From contig CAKZKR010000017.1 in assembly GCA_937124615.1 (NCBI GenBank), positions 1-59,884 of the forward strand: DNA of 59,884 nucleotides, read 5' to 3'. Shown piece after piece: positions 1 through 8,997 of the stretch. The stretch comes from an uncultured bacterium (GTDB taxonomy: Bacteria > Hydrogenedentota > Hydrogenedentia > Hydrogenedentales > Hydrogenedentaceae). The notes beneath the pieces were generated by a model that was not told where the DNA came from, did not search any database, and worked only from the letters and a program-made list of their open reading frames with translations. The first letter of the stretch is position 1, and every line of letters starts with the position of its first letter. A program made the position numbers and the translations under genes.

Positions 1-2210
1 TTTTTTTGATGGTAGAATTTTATTCGTTCGGATATTATAAAGATTATAGAAAGGAACAAAGAAGTTAGAAGGATCCAATAGGGACTATATCCCTCTGAAA
101 TTTTGGAAAGGTATATTAGAAAGTATAGAACAGAACTTAATAGTAATGATACTCCTGACATGGAAAAGGAAGGAAGTTGTGAATAAATACCGATACTGTA
201 TATTGTGATCCCTAATATGGAAACCAGTAAAGGGAATCCGAGAGGGGGTGTTATATGGTTTACAACGATGAGTGTAATAAATAAACTACTAATATAAGGG
301 AATATGGAGAGGATAGAGTGTAAAGGGTCCTCTGGATGATACTGAATACGTTTTAGGTATTTTTCCCATGCATAAGCACCAATATACGATATGAATGTAA
401 GTGGACAACTCATGGATAGGAAATAAGGAAGTTCATATAAAGACTGTTGGCTTGTAAAGAAATAGAACAAGTAGCATGTTTGTGCCGAGATAAGTAAAAG
501 AACACCACTGAATTCAATGGAAGGGGTTGAAGAGATAAGTCCTATTGCTAAAAGGATAAGAAGTTCTGTTGTGAGTATAAGAGGCAAACGAAGGTCATCC
601 ATAAAGTCAACGACTGTAAGCAAAAGAATAAGTGTTGACGCCACACAAGCATGTAATATGGACATTAATAATGGGGAAAACTTCCATTTTATTAATGTAA
701 TATTTTTTTCGTAGCTCCATTCGGGGATGTTGTCCTGTTGTCCCGGGATAAAGTGTTCATAAAACCAGGAAATGATAAGTAGAAATAAAGAGGCCCCCCA
801 TATTGCAAACCAATTGGCGGGAATAAGATACCCTAAAAAGAAAACAGTTCCTTGCGTTTTGATGTAGGTAATTCCCCAAAAAAAGGTGACCCAAAGAAGG
901 AAAAAATTGAGCACCCGATATACAAGGTATCCGCTTCTTTTATGGGCGAACGCCAATGCCAGACATTCAATTGCGAGGGCTATTAAAAGTTTTTCTCCTG
1001 AAAAGTAAGACTGAATTGCCAGTGTTGTCATTATAACTGTTTTTATAATGAATACTTTAAAAATATAGTTGTTTCGCGGTCCTGTGAAATGAGCAATTCC
1101 TGTAAAGGCAAATAGTACAAGGGCAAACCCTATACGAAAGAGGTATTCGTACGGAAGGTAATATGTTCTTATTGCATAAAAAGTGAGACAAAAATATATA
1201 GCAGAGTTAAGCCCGACTAAAGGGGCGATTCCTTTGCGATATTCACCCTGTTTTCGTGCATCCATGATACAGGTTATAGAAAACAAAAGAAAGCAGGTAC
1301 TTAAAAATAGGAAAGAAATCCAGAAGTAGGCTCTTTCGGGGATATGAAAATAGGTATGAGGGTTTAAGTAAACGAAAACATAAAGGTAAGTTGCATAAGA
1401 GGCAATAACTCCCGTCCAGGAAAGAAAAAACCAGTTATGAATTAGGTGGAACACAAAAGTAATCAGTGCTATAGTCATACTGGTGAGTAGTGCATAGGAG
1501 AGGGTTCTTATATTGGGTTCACTATAACAACTTAGAGCCACTGTATAGTAGGTTAAAAAAAGTCCGATACCTGCAATTGTAGGGCTTTTTCTTTTATGAG
1601 CAATTAGAACAACAGGGCAAAGGACTAAAAGAAGTATAGGAAACCCTATGAGAAGTGAGTAATAAGTTTGGTGTAAGTAGGGAAGAATATAAGTTTCTTC
1701 TATAAATAAACCCGCATAAGTAGTAAAGTAGATTCCTGTTAATCCACAACTTAAAATTACTTCTGAAAAGAGATTCTTTTTTTTTCCAAATCGTTCTCCT
1801 AAAATGAGCATAAAGGAAAAAGTATATCCTATAATCATTTTTCCCCATATCCCAATGCCTGTGGAATAAAAAGTGGTTCTTGCTCCTAGAACAACTGCTG
1901 TCATTACCAAAAGAGCCCCGAGTCGACTTGCCCACACAGAACCTATTTTATGTTCAAGGTCTTCCTTGGATTCTATTTTCATTGCGGATTTGATTTTAGA
2001 AAGTAATGGATGGTCAGGAAGTAAGTCTGTTCCTTTATGAATCGTGTCAGCAATGTCATCGGAGCATTCTATAGAACCAGATACAGGAGATTTTATGGAT
2101 GAACCGTTGTGATTGTGTGCATCTTTTTCATGAATTAAAAGTTCCAGTTGGTGTGTTAGTTGTTTAATTTGTTCTTCTAATTCTCTAATTTTTTTTTCGT
2201 TTTTACCCAA
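1..2210 (-). CDS. DUF2339-type polytopic membrane protein (C-terminus cut by window edge)
   Basis: A continuous minus-strand reading frame of at least 736 codons runs off the left edge without a stop. The chosen start is TTG at 2210, preceded by AAAAGG at good spacing. The frame stays open further upstream to an ATG near 2324, so the start is not certain. The first roughly 30 residues form a charged coiled coil (KKIRELEEQIKQLTHQLE). A hydrophilic linker of about 60 residues follows, with the pre-membrane segment EHKIGSVWASRLGALLVM. The rest is a long series of hydrophobic helices, about 20 by eye. A coiled coil before an IGxxWxxRLG-like motif and many helices is the style of the DUF2339 predicted membrane proteins. 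The function of that family is unknown. Two shorter frames inside this span are shadows. Confidence 0.75.
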   Translation of the reverse strand, partial: MGKNEKKIRELEEQIKQLTHQLELLIHEKDAHNHNGSSIKSPVSGSIECSDDIADTIHKGTDLLPDHPLLSKIKSAMKIESKEDLEHKIGSVWASRLGALLVMTAVVLGARTTFYSTGIGIWGKMIIGYTFSFMLILGERFGKKKNLFSEVILSCGLTGIYFTTYAGLFIEETYILPYLHQTYYSLLIGFPILLLVLCPVVLIAHKRKSPTIAGIGLFLTYYTVALSCYSEPNIRTLSYALLTSMTIALITFVFHLIHNWFFLSWTGVIASYATYLYVFVYLNPHTYFHIPERAYFWISFLFLSTCFLLFSITCIMDARKQGEYRKGIAPLVGLNSAIYFCLTFYAIRTYYLPYEYLFRIGFALVLFAFTGIAHFTGPRNNYIFKVFIIKTVIMTTLAIQSYFSGEKLLIALAIECLALAFAHKRSGYLVYRVLNFFLLWVTFFWGITYIKTQGTVFFLGYLIPANWFAIWGASLFLLIISWFYEHFIPGQQDNIPEWSYEKNITLIKWKFSPLLMSILHACVASTLILLLTVVDFMDDLRLPLILTTELLILLAIGLISSTPSIEFSGVLLLISAQTCYLFYFFTSQQSLYELPYFLSMSCPLTFISYIGAYAWEKYLKRIQYHPEDPLHSILSIFPYISSLFITLIVVNHITPPLGFPLLVSILGITIYSIGIYSQLPSFSMSGVSLLLSSVLYFLIYLSKISEGYSPYWILLTSLFLSIIFIISERIKFYHQK

Positions 2211-2347
2211 ATTGAAAGAACCTTTTAATATATATACATTATATTTGTTCGTTGTATTTAATACTAAATATTGCACTTGAAAATATTGTATTTTATAATG
2301 TTTATAAATTTCTAAAAGAAACATCTTCCTATGAAGGAGAAATCAAG

Positions 2348-2524
2348 ATGACTATTGTTGCTGTTATTTTGATACTGGTTGGTTTTGGGACAGGACTGGC
2401 TATTTTTATGGGGCTTTTGCCGGACTCTTTGAAAATAATTTCAAGTCAGCCCATTTGGATTTTTTGGAGTGTTGGAATTATTGGGGTGATATTAATGGTT
2501 TTAAATAGGAGACCACATGATTAA
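2348..2524 (+). CDS. Small two-helix membrane protein, 58 aa
   Basis: The start is ATG at 2348 behind AAGGAG at ideal spacing. A longer in-frame start at 2252 has no ribosome binding site and would overlap the divergent gene. The product has two hydrophobic segments, about residues 2-21 and 29-49, joined by a short loop, and ends in a basic tail (NRRPHD). It lies 36 bases before the metallophosphoesterase gene on the same strand, so the two are probably co-transcribed. I do not recognise the family. A small inner-membrane protein is all the sequence supports. Confidence 0.6.
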   Translation: MTIVAVILILVGFGTGLAIFMGLLPDSLKIISSQPIWIFWSVGIIGVILMVLNRRPHD

Positions 2525-2560
2525 AAATGAGGTGTTTATCAACGGATAGGAAAATTTTTT

Positions 2561-3466
2561 ATGAAGAAATGGTCGTTTGTTCAATGTTCTGATTTGCATT
2601 TGGGTAATAATCCGGATGGGGTGTGGAATAATCGAGTTCTTACCTCTATATCTTTTGATATTTTTCAATGTTTTATAAAAGATGTTGTTTCTTATTCGCC
2701 CGATTTTATTATAGTAACAGGAGATATTTGTTCCTGTGACGATGATATGGTTTCGGAAAAAATAAAGGATGTTTTTAATTCTTTAAAAATACCATTGTAT
2801 CTTTTGGGGGGGAATCATGATTTAAGCACACATCAAATCAGAGAGCGAGAGTTAAAATGTTTTAGTACAGGTTTCCCGGATGGAAAATTTACATATGCCT
2901 TTACACATAAAAATTTACGATTTTGTATGATAGAGGTGAGCTGGGTATGGAGGGATTCTACTATTCATGCAATTCGGGATCCTGATCATAATGTTAATAT
3001 GAAAGAAAGTCATACGGGTTTACGATGGGTTTTGTCTAAGGAACATTTACTCTGGTTGGAAAATGAATTAAAGGAGCATCAAAATTATCCAATTGTGGTT
3101 TCTATTCATACCCCGTTATTTCCTATCCCGAATAGGATTATGTTTGAAGGTTGTTTGGATGGTGGAGTTTTGGTTAATGCAAAGGAGGTGTTGGAACTCT
3201 TATACAATCACCCTCAAATCTGTATTGTCCTTTCAGGGCATATGCACATGAATTATACTGTACGGGAACAAAATGTTGTTCAGATAACGACATCTGCGTT
3301 GTGTGAATATCCTATAGAGTTTCGTAGGTTTATTGTAGATGAAGATAAAATAGAGGTATGCACTTTTGGTTTATCCAATCCGAGTTTTGCTCAGCAATCT
3401 TTGATTCCAGGTAATGAAAAGGTACGGGGATTTCTGGAAGACCGAGATTTCGTTATAAAAATATAA
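2561..3466 (+). CDS. Calcineurin-like metallophosphoesterase
   Basis: This 301-residue protein has the five metal-binding blocks of the calcineurin-like phosphoesterase fold in order: DLH at residues 11-13, GD in VTGDI near 54, GNHD near 84-87, H in SIHTP near 182, and GHMH near 226. The set and spacing resemble class III cyclic-nucleotide phosphodiesterases and related phosphoesterases, which use a two-metal centre. There is no signal peptide, so it is probably cytoplasmic. The substrate cannot be read from the sequence. It follows the small membrane protein and converges on the anti-sigma gene with a 13-base gap and no visible terminator. Confidence 0.88.
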   Translation: MKKWSFVQCSDLHLGNNPDGVWNNRVLTSISFDIFQCFIKDVVSYSPDFIIVTGDICSCDDDMVSEKIKDVFNSLKIPLYLLGGNHDLSTHQIRERELKCFSTGFPDGKFTYAFTHKNLRFCMIEVSWVWRDSTIHAIRDPDHNVNMKESHTGLRWVLSKEHLLWLENELKEHQNYPIVVSIHTPLFPIPNRIMFEGCLDGGVLVNAKEVLELLYNHPQICIVLSGHMHMNYTVREQNVVQITTSALCEYPIEFRRFIVDEDKIEVCTFGLSNPSFAQQSLIPGNEKVRGFLEDRDFVIKI

Positions 3467-3479
3467 TCGGTCGGAATTG

Positions 3480-3986
3480 TTACATATCTTTGTCGGGGAT
3501 TCTTGGCTCGGGAGTAGTATTATAAGGGATTGATTCTCCTGAGTAGTCTGGGGATGGGATTTGTACGGAGGAAGGTTGTTCTATGGCTTGCACGGAAGGG
3601 GCTTGAGTAGCAGGGATGAAATAAAAAAGAGCAAGCATAAGGAAAAGAATACCTGCGGCAATGCTTATAGCACTCCATAAAAGGATTTTCTTATGTTGCT
3701 GCTCTTTTTTTAAAGTCTGTTTTATTTTTTGGATAGCAATTTGTTGTTCCCATTCTGATATCATTTCTCTTCCCGTTTGTGACTTATGCCAATTAATAAC
3801 CTTTTCTATCTCCTGCCAGAAGGAGAAATATTCGTTACAGTGGGAGCATCTTTGTATATGTTCCAATAACTCATGAGTAGGTTTTCCCTGAGATAATTCA
3901 ATTTGTTCTGTTATTTCCTCGAATTGTGGGCAAACGATCTGTTTTCTCTTGTCTCCGAATGGTTCTAAGACCCTGATATTTTTCAT
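3480..3986 (-). CDS. Probable zinc-finger anti-sigma factor, single-pass membrane protein
   Basis: This 168-residue protein begins 27 bases after an ECF sigma gene on the same strand. Its N-terminal half carries an early Cys and HIQRCSHC near residues 43-50, an H-x3-C-x2-C arrangement typical of zinc-binding anti-sigma domains. One membrane helix lies at about 102-124 (AISIAAGILFLMLALFY). The external tail is short and rich in Pro and Ser. By family logic the cytoplasmic domain holds the sigma factor until a signal releases it; the signal is unknown. RBS AGAGGAAA precedes the ATG. Confidence 0.72.
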   Translation of the reverse strand: MKNIRVLEPFGDKRKQIVCPQFEEITEQIELSQGKPTHELLEHIQRCSHCNEYFSFWQEIEKVINWHKSQTGREMISEWEQQIAIQKIKQTLKKEQQHKKILLWSAISIAAGILFLMLALFYFIPATQAPSVQAIEQPSSVQIPSPDYSGESIPYNTTPEPRIPDKDM

Positions 3987-4013
3987 AGTATTTTTCCTCT
4001 ATAATTCTTATTA

Positions 4014-4592
4014 TTATAAATCGTTAAACGAAATATTATTTCTTTTTATCTGTTCAAATATTTTTCTTTTGGCTAAGGAAAATCTACTTAAGACGGTGCC
4101 CAAAGGACAGTTTAGTTCGTCCGCTATCTCCTGGACACTCCAACCTTCCATCCTTTTTTGGAAAACAACACGCTGGGGTTCGGGAAGTTGTTTAACAAAA
4201 AGGTTTATATATTCTATCTTAAGATTATTATTGATATTTTGATGAGCAGAGGTATCTATAGCAATGTTCTCTGTATTTTCATAGGTTTCTATTGAAATTT
4301 CTCTTTCTTTTCGATTCTTTTCTTTTCGCAGGATGTCAATGCAATGATTTTTGGTTATGGTTAAAAGCCAGGAAATGAAATAAGTGGGATCAATACATGT
4401 GTTTATGCTTTTCCAGACTTTAATAAAGACTTCCTGTGTCGCTTCTTTGGCTATGTCTTTGTTTGAGAGTTTTTTTAGACAAATACAATAGACCATGTTG
4501 TAATATCTTTTAATAAGAATTTCAAAGGCTTCTTCATCACCTTTTTTTATCTTTTCTAACAATTCCTTGTTTTGTATTTCCTCATCTAACAT
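4014..4592 (-). CDS. ECF-subfamily RNA polymerase sigma-70 factor
   Basis: The 192-residue protein contains sigma region 2 (AFEILIKRYYNMVY through EATQEVFIKVWKSI, about residues 20-68) and region 4 with a helix-turn-helix (EPQRVVFQKRMEGWS, then VQEIADELNCPLGTVLSRF, about 135-180). Regions 1 and 3 are absent, which defines the ECF type. It directs RNA polymerase to a small regulon whose promoters are not known here. The gene sits 28 bases after the polyprenyl synthase gene and is followed by its probable anti-sigma factor, so the pair may be read through from the upstream genes. Confidence 0.9.
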   Translation of the reverse strand: MLDEEIQNKELLEKIKKGDEEAFEILIKRYYNMVYCICLKKLSNKDIAKEATQEVFIKVWKSINTCIDPTYFISWLLTITKNHCIDILRKEKNRKEREISIETYENTENIAIDTSAHQNINNNLKIEYINLFVKQLPEPQRVVFQKRMEGWSVQEIADELNCPLGTVLSRFSLAKRKIFEQIKRNNISFNDL

Positions 4593-4620
4593 AGACGGAA
4601 ACCTTGGTATTTTTATTCAA

Positions 4621-5592
4621 TTAATTTTGTCGTTGTACGATAAAATGACAGAGACTTCTTAAAGACTCTTTGTAATCACTATCAGGTAAAATACTCAGGG
4701 CCTCTATAGCAGTAAGTTTAAGAATTTCAGTATGTTGCAATAATTCCTTTTCTATTTTGTATTTTTCTATTTGCTCTTGTAGCCAATACTGTTCTTTTTC
4801 ATTTATAGGTTTTCCAAAAACAGTATGGAATCGTTTTTTTTCAGTGTCGTTTAATTTGTTCCATAAAATGAGTATCGGTAATGTAACTTTTTTTTCTGAA
4901 ATATCGCTATATCGTGGTTTCCCTAATGTATTTGTATCCTGTGTTAGGTCTAATAGGTCATCAATAAACTGAAATACGATACCGATATTTTCACCAAAAT
5001 GGAATAATGATTCTTTTGTGGGAGATTTTTCTATAAGAGCAGGAGAAGAAGCAGAGCGAGCAAAAAGTATAGCGGTTTTTTTTCGAGCTAATTCTGTACA
5101 ATCGTTCGTTGTAAAATTTTCAATGGGTTTTGCAAAGAATTTTAATTCTCCTTCTGCCATTTCTCGGACACACTGAACTGCATTGATAATGAGTTCATGA
5201 TTCTCATAAATACCTAATAGTTCAATGGCTCTGGCAACCAGATAGTCTCCTCCTAATACTGCAGCATGGTTGTCCCAAAGAGTATTTAATGATTGCCCCC
5301 CTCTACGAAGAACAGCTCGGTCAATAACATCATCATGGGTCAACGATGCTAAATGCAGTAGTTCGTAGGATGTTCCTAACGATATATATGCATCTAAATC
5401 TTTTTTCCCGATGGCTCCAGCACTCAGTAAACATATTGCAGGTCTTAACAATTTCCCTTTTGCTTTAGGTGCTGTAGAAAAATCGATGTTAACAAGCTGT
5501 AACGCTTCTTCCCACACTTTTTGAACTTTTTCTGAAACGCAGGATATTTGTTCTTGTATAGGTTTGTAAATATCAGATAAGGTTAAAAACAT
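4621..5592 (-). CDS. Long-chain trans-polyprenyl diphosphate synthase
   Basis: The enzyme adds isopentenyl diphosphate units to an allylic primer, making the side chain of a quinone or a similar long prenyl product. The 323-residue length is normal for the IspB/HepT family. Both aspartate-rich motifs are present: DDVID in LASLTHDDVID near residue 87 and DDLLD in FIDDLLDLTQD near 212. The residue five places before the first motif is Ala. A small residue there normally lets the product grow long, so this is probably an octaprenyl-type rather than a farnesyl-type enzyme; that is inference. RBS AAGGGAAG precedes the ATG. NhaC lies 24 bases upstream. Confidence 0.88.
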   Translation of the reverse strand: MFLTLSDIYKPIQEQISCVSEKVQKVWEEALQLVNIDFSTAPKAKGKLLRPAICLLSAGAIGKKDLDAYISLGTSYELLHLASLTHDDVIDRAVLRRGGQSLNTLWDNHAAVLGGDYLVARAIELLGIYENHELIINAVQCVREMAEGELKFFAKPIENFTTNDCTELARKKTAILFARSASSPALIEKSPTKESLFHFGENIGIVFQFIDDLLDLTQDTNTLGKPRYSDISEKKVTLPILILWNKLNDTEKKRFHTVFGKPINEKEQYWLQEQIEKYKIEKELLQHTEILKLTAIEALSILPDSDYKESLRSLCHFIVQRQN

Positions 5593-5616
5593 TTTCTTCC
5601 CTTATGAATATAAAAA

Positions 5617-7083
5617 TCATTCTTTACTTACCTCTTTTTCATCGTCCTGTTTATCCGCAGGAATAATATTATAATTCATCATAGACATCAGAATAGATAT
5701 AATTGGAGTTATCCAGTTGAAGAAGCAAAAAGGAAGGTAATAAAAGGTGGAAACCCCTAATACAGAACTTGCAAAGGCACCACAGGTGTTCCATGGGACT
5801 AAAACAGAGGTTACCGTAGCCCCATCTTCTAATGTCCGGGATAAATTTCGCATGTCTAAATGCCGTGCGTTATAAGATGCTCTATACATTCTACCTGTTA
5901 TAACGATAGCCAAATATTGTTCTGCGGCAAAAATATTAAATAGAATACAGCTTATTACGGTAGAAGCCATTAGACCACCAGCAGAGTGAACATAGTTAAG
6001 AATGGCTGCTGCTATTTTTTGTAACATTCCGGTGGCTTCCATGACACCTCCGAATAACATAGCCATAATGATGAGGGAAATAGTTGAAAACATTTTTTCC
6101 ATACCACCTGTGGATAATAACTCATCAAGGATAGGGATACCGCTTTCTAATGTATATCCATGATAGGCTACATGAATGATATTTTTATAATTTTTTGAAA
6201 TAAAGGAAGGGATTTGGGCTATATTTTCGGGATAACCGTTTTGAAATAAGAAAGCAAGTAATCCACCTAAAAGACAACCTACGGTTAAAGCCGGTATTGC
6301 AGGTGTTCGTCTCATAGCGAGAATAATAACGGTTATAGGGACTATAAAGAAAAACCAATGGATGAAAAAGTTTTGTTCTAAACCACGAACAATATCATCT
6401 GTTTGATGTATATCCTGACTATGTATATTTGAAAACAGTCCAATACAAAGAAAAATGATAAGAGTTAAAGTATAGGCTGGGATGGTTGTACTAAGCATAT
6501 TCTTTATGTGTAGGAATAGGTTGGTTCCACTAACGGCAGGGGCAAGATTTGTTGTGTCGGATAGGGGAGACATTTTATCGCCGAGATAGGCTCCGGAAAT
6601 GATAGCCCCGGCAATGAGGGGTTCTGAATAGCCTAATGCTTTCCCAATTCCCATTAGTGCTACTCCTATTGTTCCCATCGTAGACCAACTACTTCCTATG
6701 GCTAAGGACACGATAGAACAAATTATACATGCTACGATAGGGAAAGATTTTGCAGTGAGTATCTGAACACCGTAATAGATGATACTTGGAACAATTCCTC
6801 CCTGTATCCATAAAGCAATTGTTGCTCCTACGATAAGAAGAATGATAATTGCTTCCATGGCCAACACTATAGAATGGATAGCTTTCCGCTCTATTTCTCT
6901 ATAGGACAGTCCTAATTTGGTGTGCCCGATAATTCCCCCAATAATGGAGGAAATAAGGAGTGCTACCTGGCACGGTCCTGAAGTGGCTTCATCTCCAAAT
7001 ATCCCCACATTGAGTACCAGTAGAGCGATGAGCAAAATGCATGGTATCAATGATAATTTTAGTGTTACTTCCTGTTTCTTCAT
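5617..7083 (-). CDS. nhaC: NhaC-family Na+/H+ antiporter
   Basis: This 488-residue protein has about 11-13 hydrophobic helices and the signature GDKMSPLSDTTNLAP near residues 168-182, which is diagnostic for NhaC-type antiporters. It would exchange cytoplasmic Na+ for external protons, and so contribute to pH and sodium homeostasis. It is the first gene of a minus-strand run that continues into the prenyl synthase and the sigma/anti-sigma pair. The ribosome binding site is weak (TTTTGGA). A sodium antiporter and a membrane pyrophosphatase of K+-dependent type in the same window fit an organism that handles Na+ actively, but do not prove it. Confidence 0.9.
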   Translation of the reverse strand: MKKQEVTLKLSLIPCILLIALLVLNVGIFGDEATSGPCQVALLISSIIGGIIGHTKLGLSYREIERKAIHSIVLAMEAIIILLIVGATIALWIQGGIVPSIIYYGVQILTAKSFPIVACIICSIVSLAIGSSWSTMGTIGVALMGIGKALGYSEPLIAGAIISGAYLGDKMSPLSDTTNLAPAVSGTNLFLHIKNMLSTTIPAYTLTLIIFLCIGLFSNIHSQDIHQTDDIVRGLEQNFFIHWFFFIVPITVIILAMRRTPAIPALTVGCLLGGLLAFLFQNGYPENIAQIPSFISKNYKNIIHVAYHGYTLESGIPILDELLSTGGMEKMFSTISLIIMAMLFGGVMEATGMLQKIAAAILNYVHSAGGLMASTVISCILFNIFAAEQYLAIVITGRMYRASYNARHLDMRNLSRTLEDGATVTSVLVPWNTCGAFASSVLGVSTFYYLPFCFFNWITPIISILMSMMNYNIIPADKQDDEKEVSKE

Positions 7084-7167
7084 TCCAAAAAATAGTAAGT
7101 TTTAAATGAAAAGTGTAATTATAGTATTGATTTTGGGAAGGGATTTACAAATTGAACACAGTTATAA

Positions 7168-7947
7168 TTATGTCAATAACTCGGCTATTTTTAACATGAA
7201 ATCGCCCAATTTGGCTGCATATTCGGGAGAACCCTCTGTAATAAGTAATCCTTGTGCCATTGCTTGAACGGTATCTACAGAATTTGTTAGTACAGGTAGA
7301 GCAGAATCTATATCCGGAAATTTCATGTGCACGAAGGGTTTTCTTAAAGTGTAAAATCCCCGGCCTGCTTTGGATTGCCCGGCTTTAATTTTAAGCCAGC
7401 AAGCGATGTCTTCATTATCTACGGACCATTGATAAATGCGTTCAGGTTGTTTGGATGTCCATTTGAGCATTTCTTCATCACCCGATTTGTTCAACTGACT
7501 TAGAGCCGTAGATACCATATATAAAGTCATTTTAACTTTGATTTTTTTATCTATTGGATTTGTAGGTTTTGCTGTTGGCATAAGCAGTTTTAGTTTTAAA
7601 AGAACGCTAAACATTCGCCAGAGTAAAGAGAAGTTTTTAAATCCTCTAATTTTTGGTAGAACTAATTTTCCTGTGAAGAAATCGTTCATTTTTGTCAGTG
7701 AAGTAAAATGAAAACTAATGTCGGGATTTTTTAATAATTCAGTGGAGATTTCGAGATTCAATTTGTCGAATTTAATATGGGCTCCTATTATTTGTTGGTC
7801 TTTCTGGGCAGTAAACTGGACTGTTCCCTGAATGTCTTTAAATCGCCTTTGGAATGTAGGATGGTCTTCTAAAAGGACTTTGATAACAGGCAAGACGGCC
7901 TTTAATATAATACCTGAAATTAATGCATCCTTTTTATTTTCAGCCAT
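7168..7947 (-). CDS. SCP2-like (sterol-carrier fold) lipid-binding protein, copy B
   Basis: This 259-residue protein has no signal peptide. Residues about 40-115 read like an SCP2 domain: a beta-rich stretch ending in SLTKMNDFFTGKLVLPKI, where family members have a GK motif before the last strands. It resembles the product of 11127-11927, which has the same LKAVLP start and a GKLPFLLKGF element at the same place. Its ATG shares one base with the TAA of the transketolase C-terminal subunit gene (TAATG), so the two are translationally coupled. That ties it to the operon. SCP2 folds bind lipids or acyl chains in a cavity; the ligand here is unknown. The family call rests on pattern, not on a search. 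Confidence 0.55.
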   Translation of the reverse strand: MAENKKDALISGIILKAVLPVIKVLLEDHPTFQRRFKDIQGTVQFTAQKDQQIIGAHIKFDKLNLEISTELLKNPDISFHFTSLTKMNDFFTGKLVLPKIRGFKNFSLLWRMFSVLLKLKLLMPTAKPTNPIDKKIKVKMTLYMVSTALSQLNKSGDEEMLKWTSKQPERIYQWSVDNEDIACWLKIKAGQSKAGRGFYTLRKPFVHMKFPDIDSALPVLTNSVDTVQAMAQGLLITEGSPEYAAKLGDFMLKIAELLT

Positions 7948-8963
7948 TAGTACTCATCCTCCCAATCTTCTTCTTTCTCGAATTCTTTGCCAAGTAGTTC
8001 TCTAACTTTTTCAACGATTCCGTCTGTATCTATTTTATAATAGTGCATTAAATCTTCTGGATAGCCATGAGGAGTAAACTGGTCGGGGATTCCTACCTTT
8101 GTAAATGCACATGCTTTACCACTTTCAGCAATTACCTCGCTGACTGCACTACCCAAACCCCCGATAACATTGTGGTCTTCAAAGGTAACAATTCTTCGGG
8201 TTTCTGATAATGCTTTTAATATTGCTTCGCGGTCAATAGGTTTGATGGTGTGCATATTTAGTACGCGGATAGATATACCATCTTCTCGTTCTAATATGTT
8301 TGCCGCTTCTACTGCATGATAAACAACAGCACCACACGCTATTACGGTAACATCCGTACCGGATTTCATCTCTACAGATTTACCGATCTGGAAACCGTAT
8401 TGGTCTGTTTGATATACACGGGGTTCGAAACTGCGTCCAATACGAATATACACGGGTCCTTCTACTTCTACACATGCTTGAACTGCTAATGCCGTTTCTA
8501 CAGCATCGGCAGGAACAATAAGTTGTATATTGGGAATTGCTCGAATGATGGAAAGGTCTTCAATAGAGTGATGTGTTGTTCCTGCAGAACCAAATGATGT
8601 TCCACCATGGGTTGCAATTATTTTAACATTTAAATTTTGATAACACACATCCGTTCGTAGAAATTCTACCGCCCGCATCGAAGCGAAAACGGAAAAAGTT
8701 GAGACAAAGGGTAGTAAACCTGCTTTTGCTAATCCCGCAGCGACCCCAAACATATTTTGTTCTGCTATCCCTAAATTAAAAAAGCGGTCTGGAAATTTTT
8801 CTCCAAATTTCCCAATCTTTGTTGATTTGGCGAGGTCCGCAGAAAGTCCTACTATTTTCGGGTTCATTTTTCCAAGTTCACTTAAAATTAGTCCGTATGT
8901 TTCCGCCTGAGTCATTTTATCTGCATCATAGACTGTCCATGTTAAACCTCCCACGGGGCTCAT
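7947..8963 (-). CDS. Transketolase, C-terminal (pyrimidine-binding plus C-domain) subunit
   Basis: The 338-residue protein holds the second half of a transketolase. The pyrimidine-binding domain carries the catalytic glutamate in NLGIAEQNMFG near residues 63-73. THGGTSFGSAGTTHHSIED follows near 118-136, and then the C-terminal domain. With the N-terminal subunit encoded just upstream it should form a thiamine-diphosphate enzyme that moves a two-carbon ketol unit between sugars or related carbonyls. Split transketolases are common in specialised sugar pathways and biosynthetic clusters, and less so in the core pentose phosphate pathway. RBS AGGAGA precedes the ATG. An acidic tail (EFEKEEDWEDEY) ends the protein. 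Confidence 0.88.
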   Translation of the reverse strand: MSPVGGLTWTVYDADKMTQAETYGLILSELGKMNPKIVGLSADLAKSTKIGKFGEKFPDRFFNLGIAEQNMFGVAAGLAKAGLLPFVSTFSVFASMRAVEFLRTDVCYQNLNVKIIATHGGTSFGSAGTTHHSIEDLSIIRAIPNIQLIVPADAVETALAVQACVEVEGPVYIRIGRSFEPRVYQTDQYGFQIGKSVEMKSGTDVTVIACGAVVYHAVEAANILEREDGISIRVLNMHTIKPIDREAILKALSETRRIVTFEDHNVIGGLGSAVSEVIAESGKACAFTKVGIPDQFTPHGYPEDLMHYYKIDTDGIVEKVRELLGKEFEKEEDWEDEY

Positions 8964-8997
8964 AATACTTCTCCTATATATAAAGGTTTCTATTGTT

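Noticed and set aside
1594-1935. A 113-codon minus-strand ORF
   Set aside because: It is a shadow inside the longer DUF2339-type frame, which is open to the window edge and has clear membrane-protein character.
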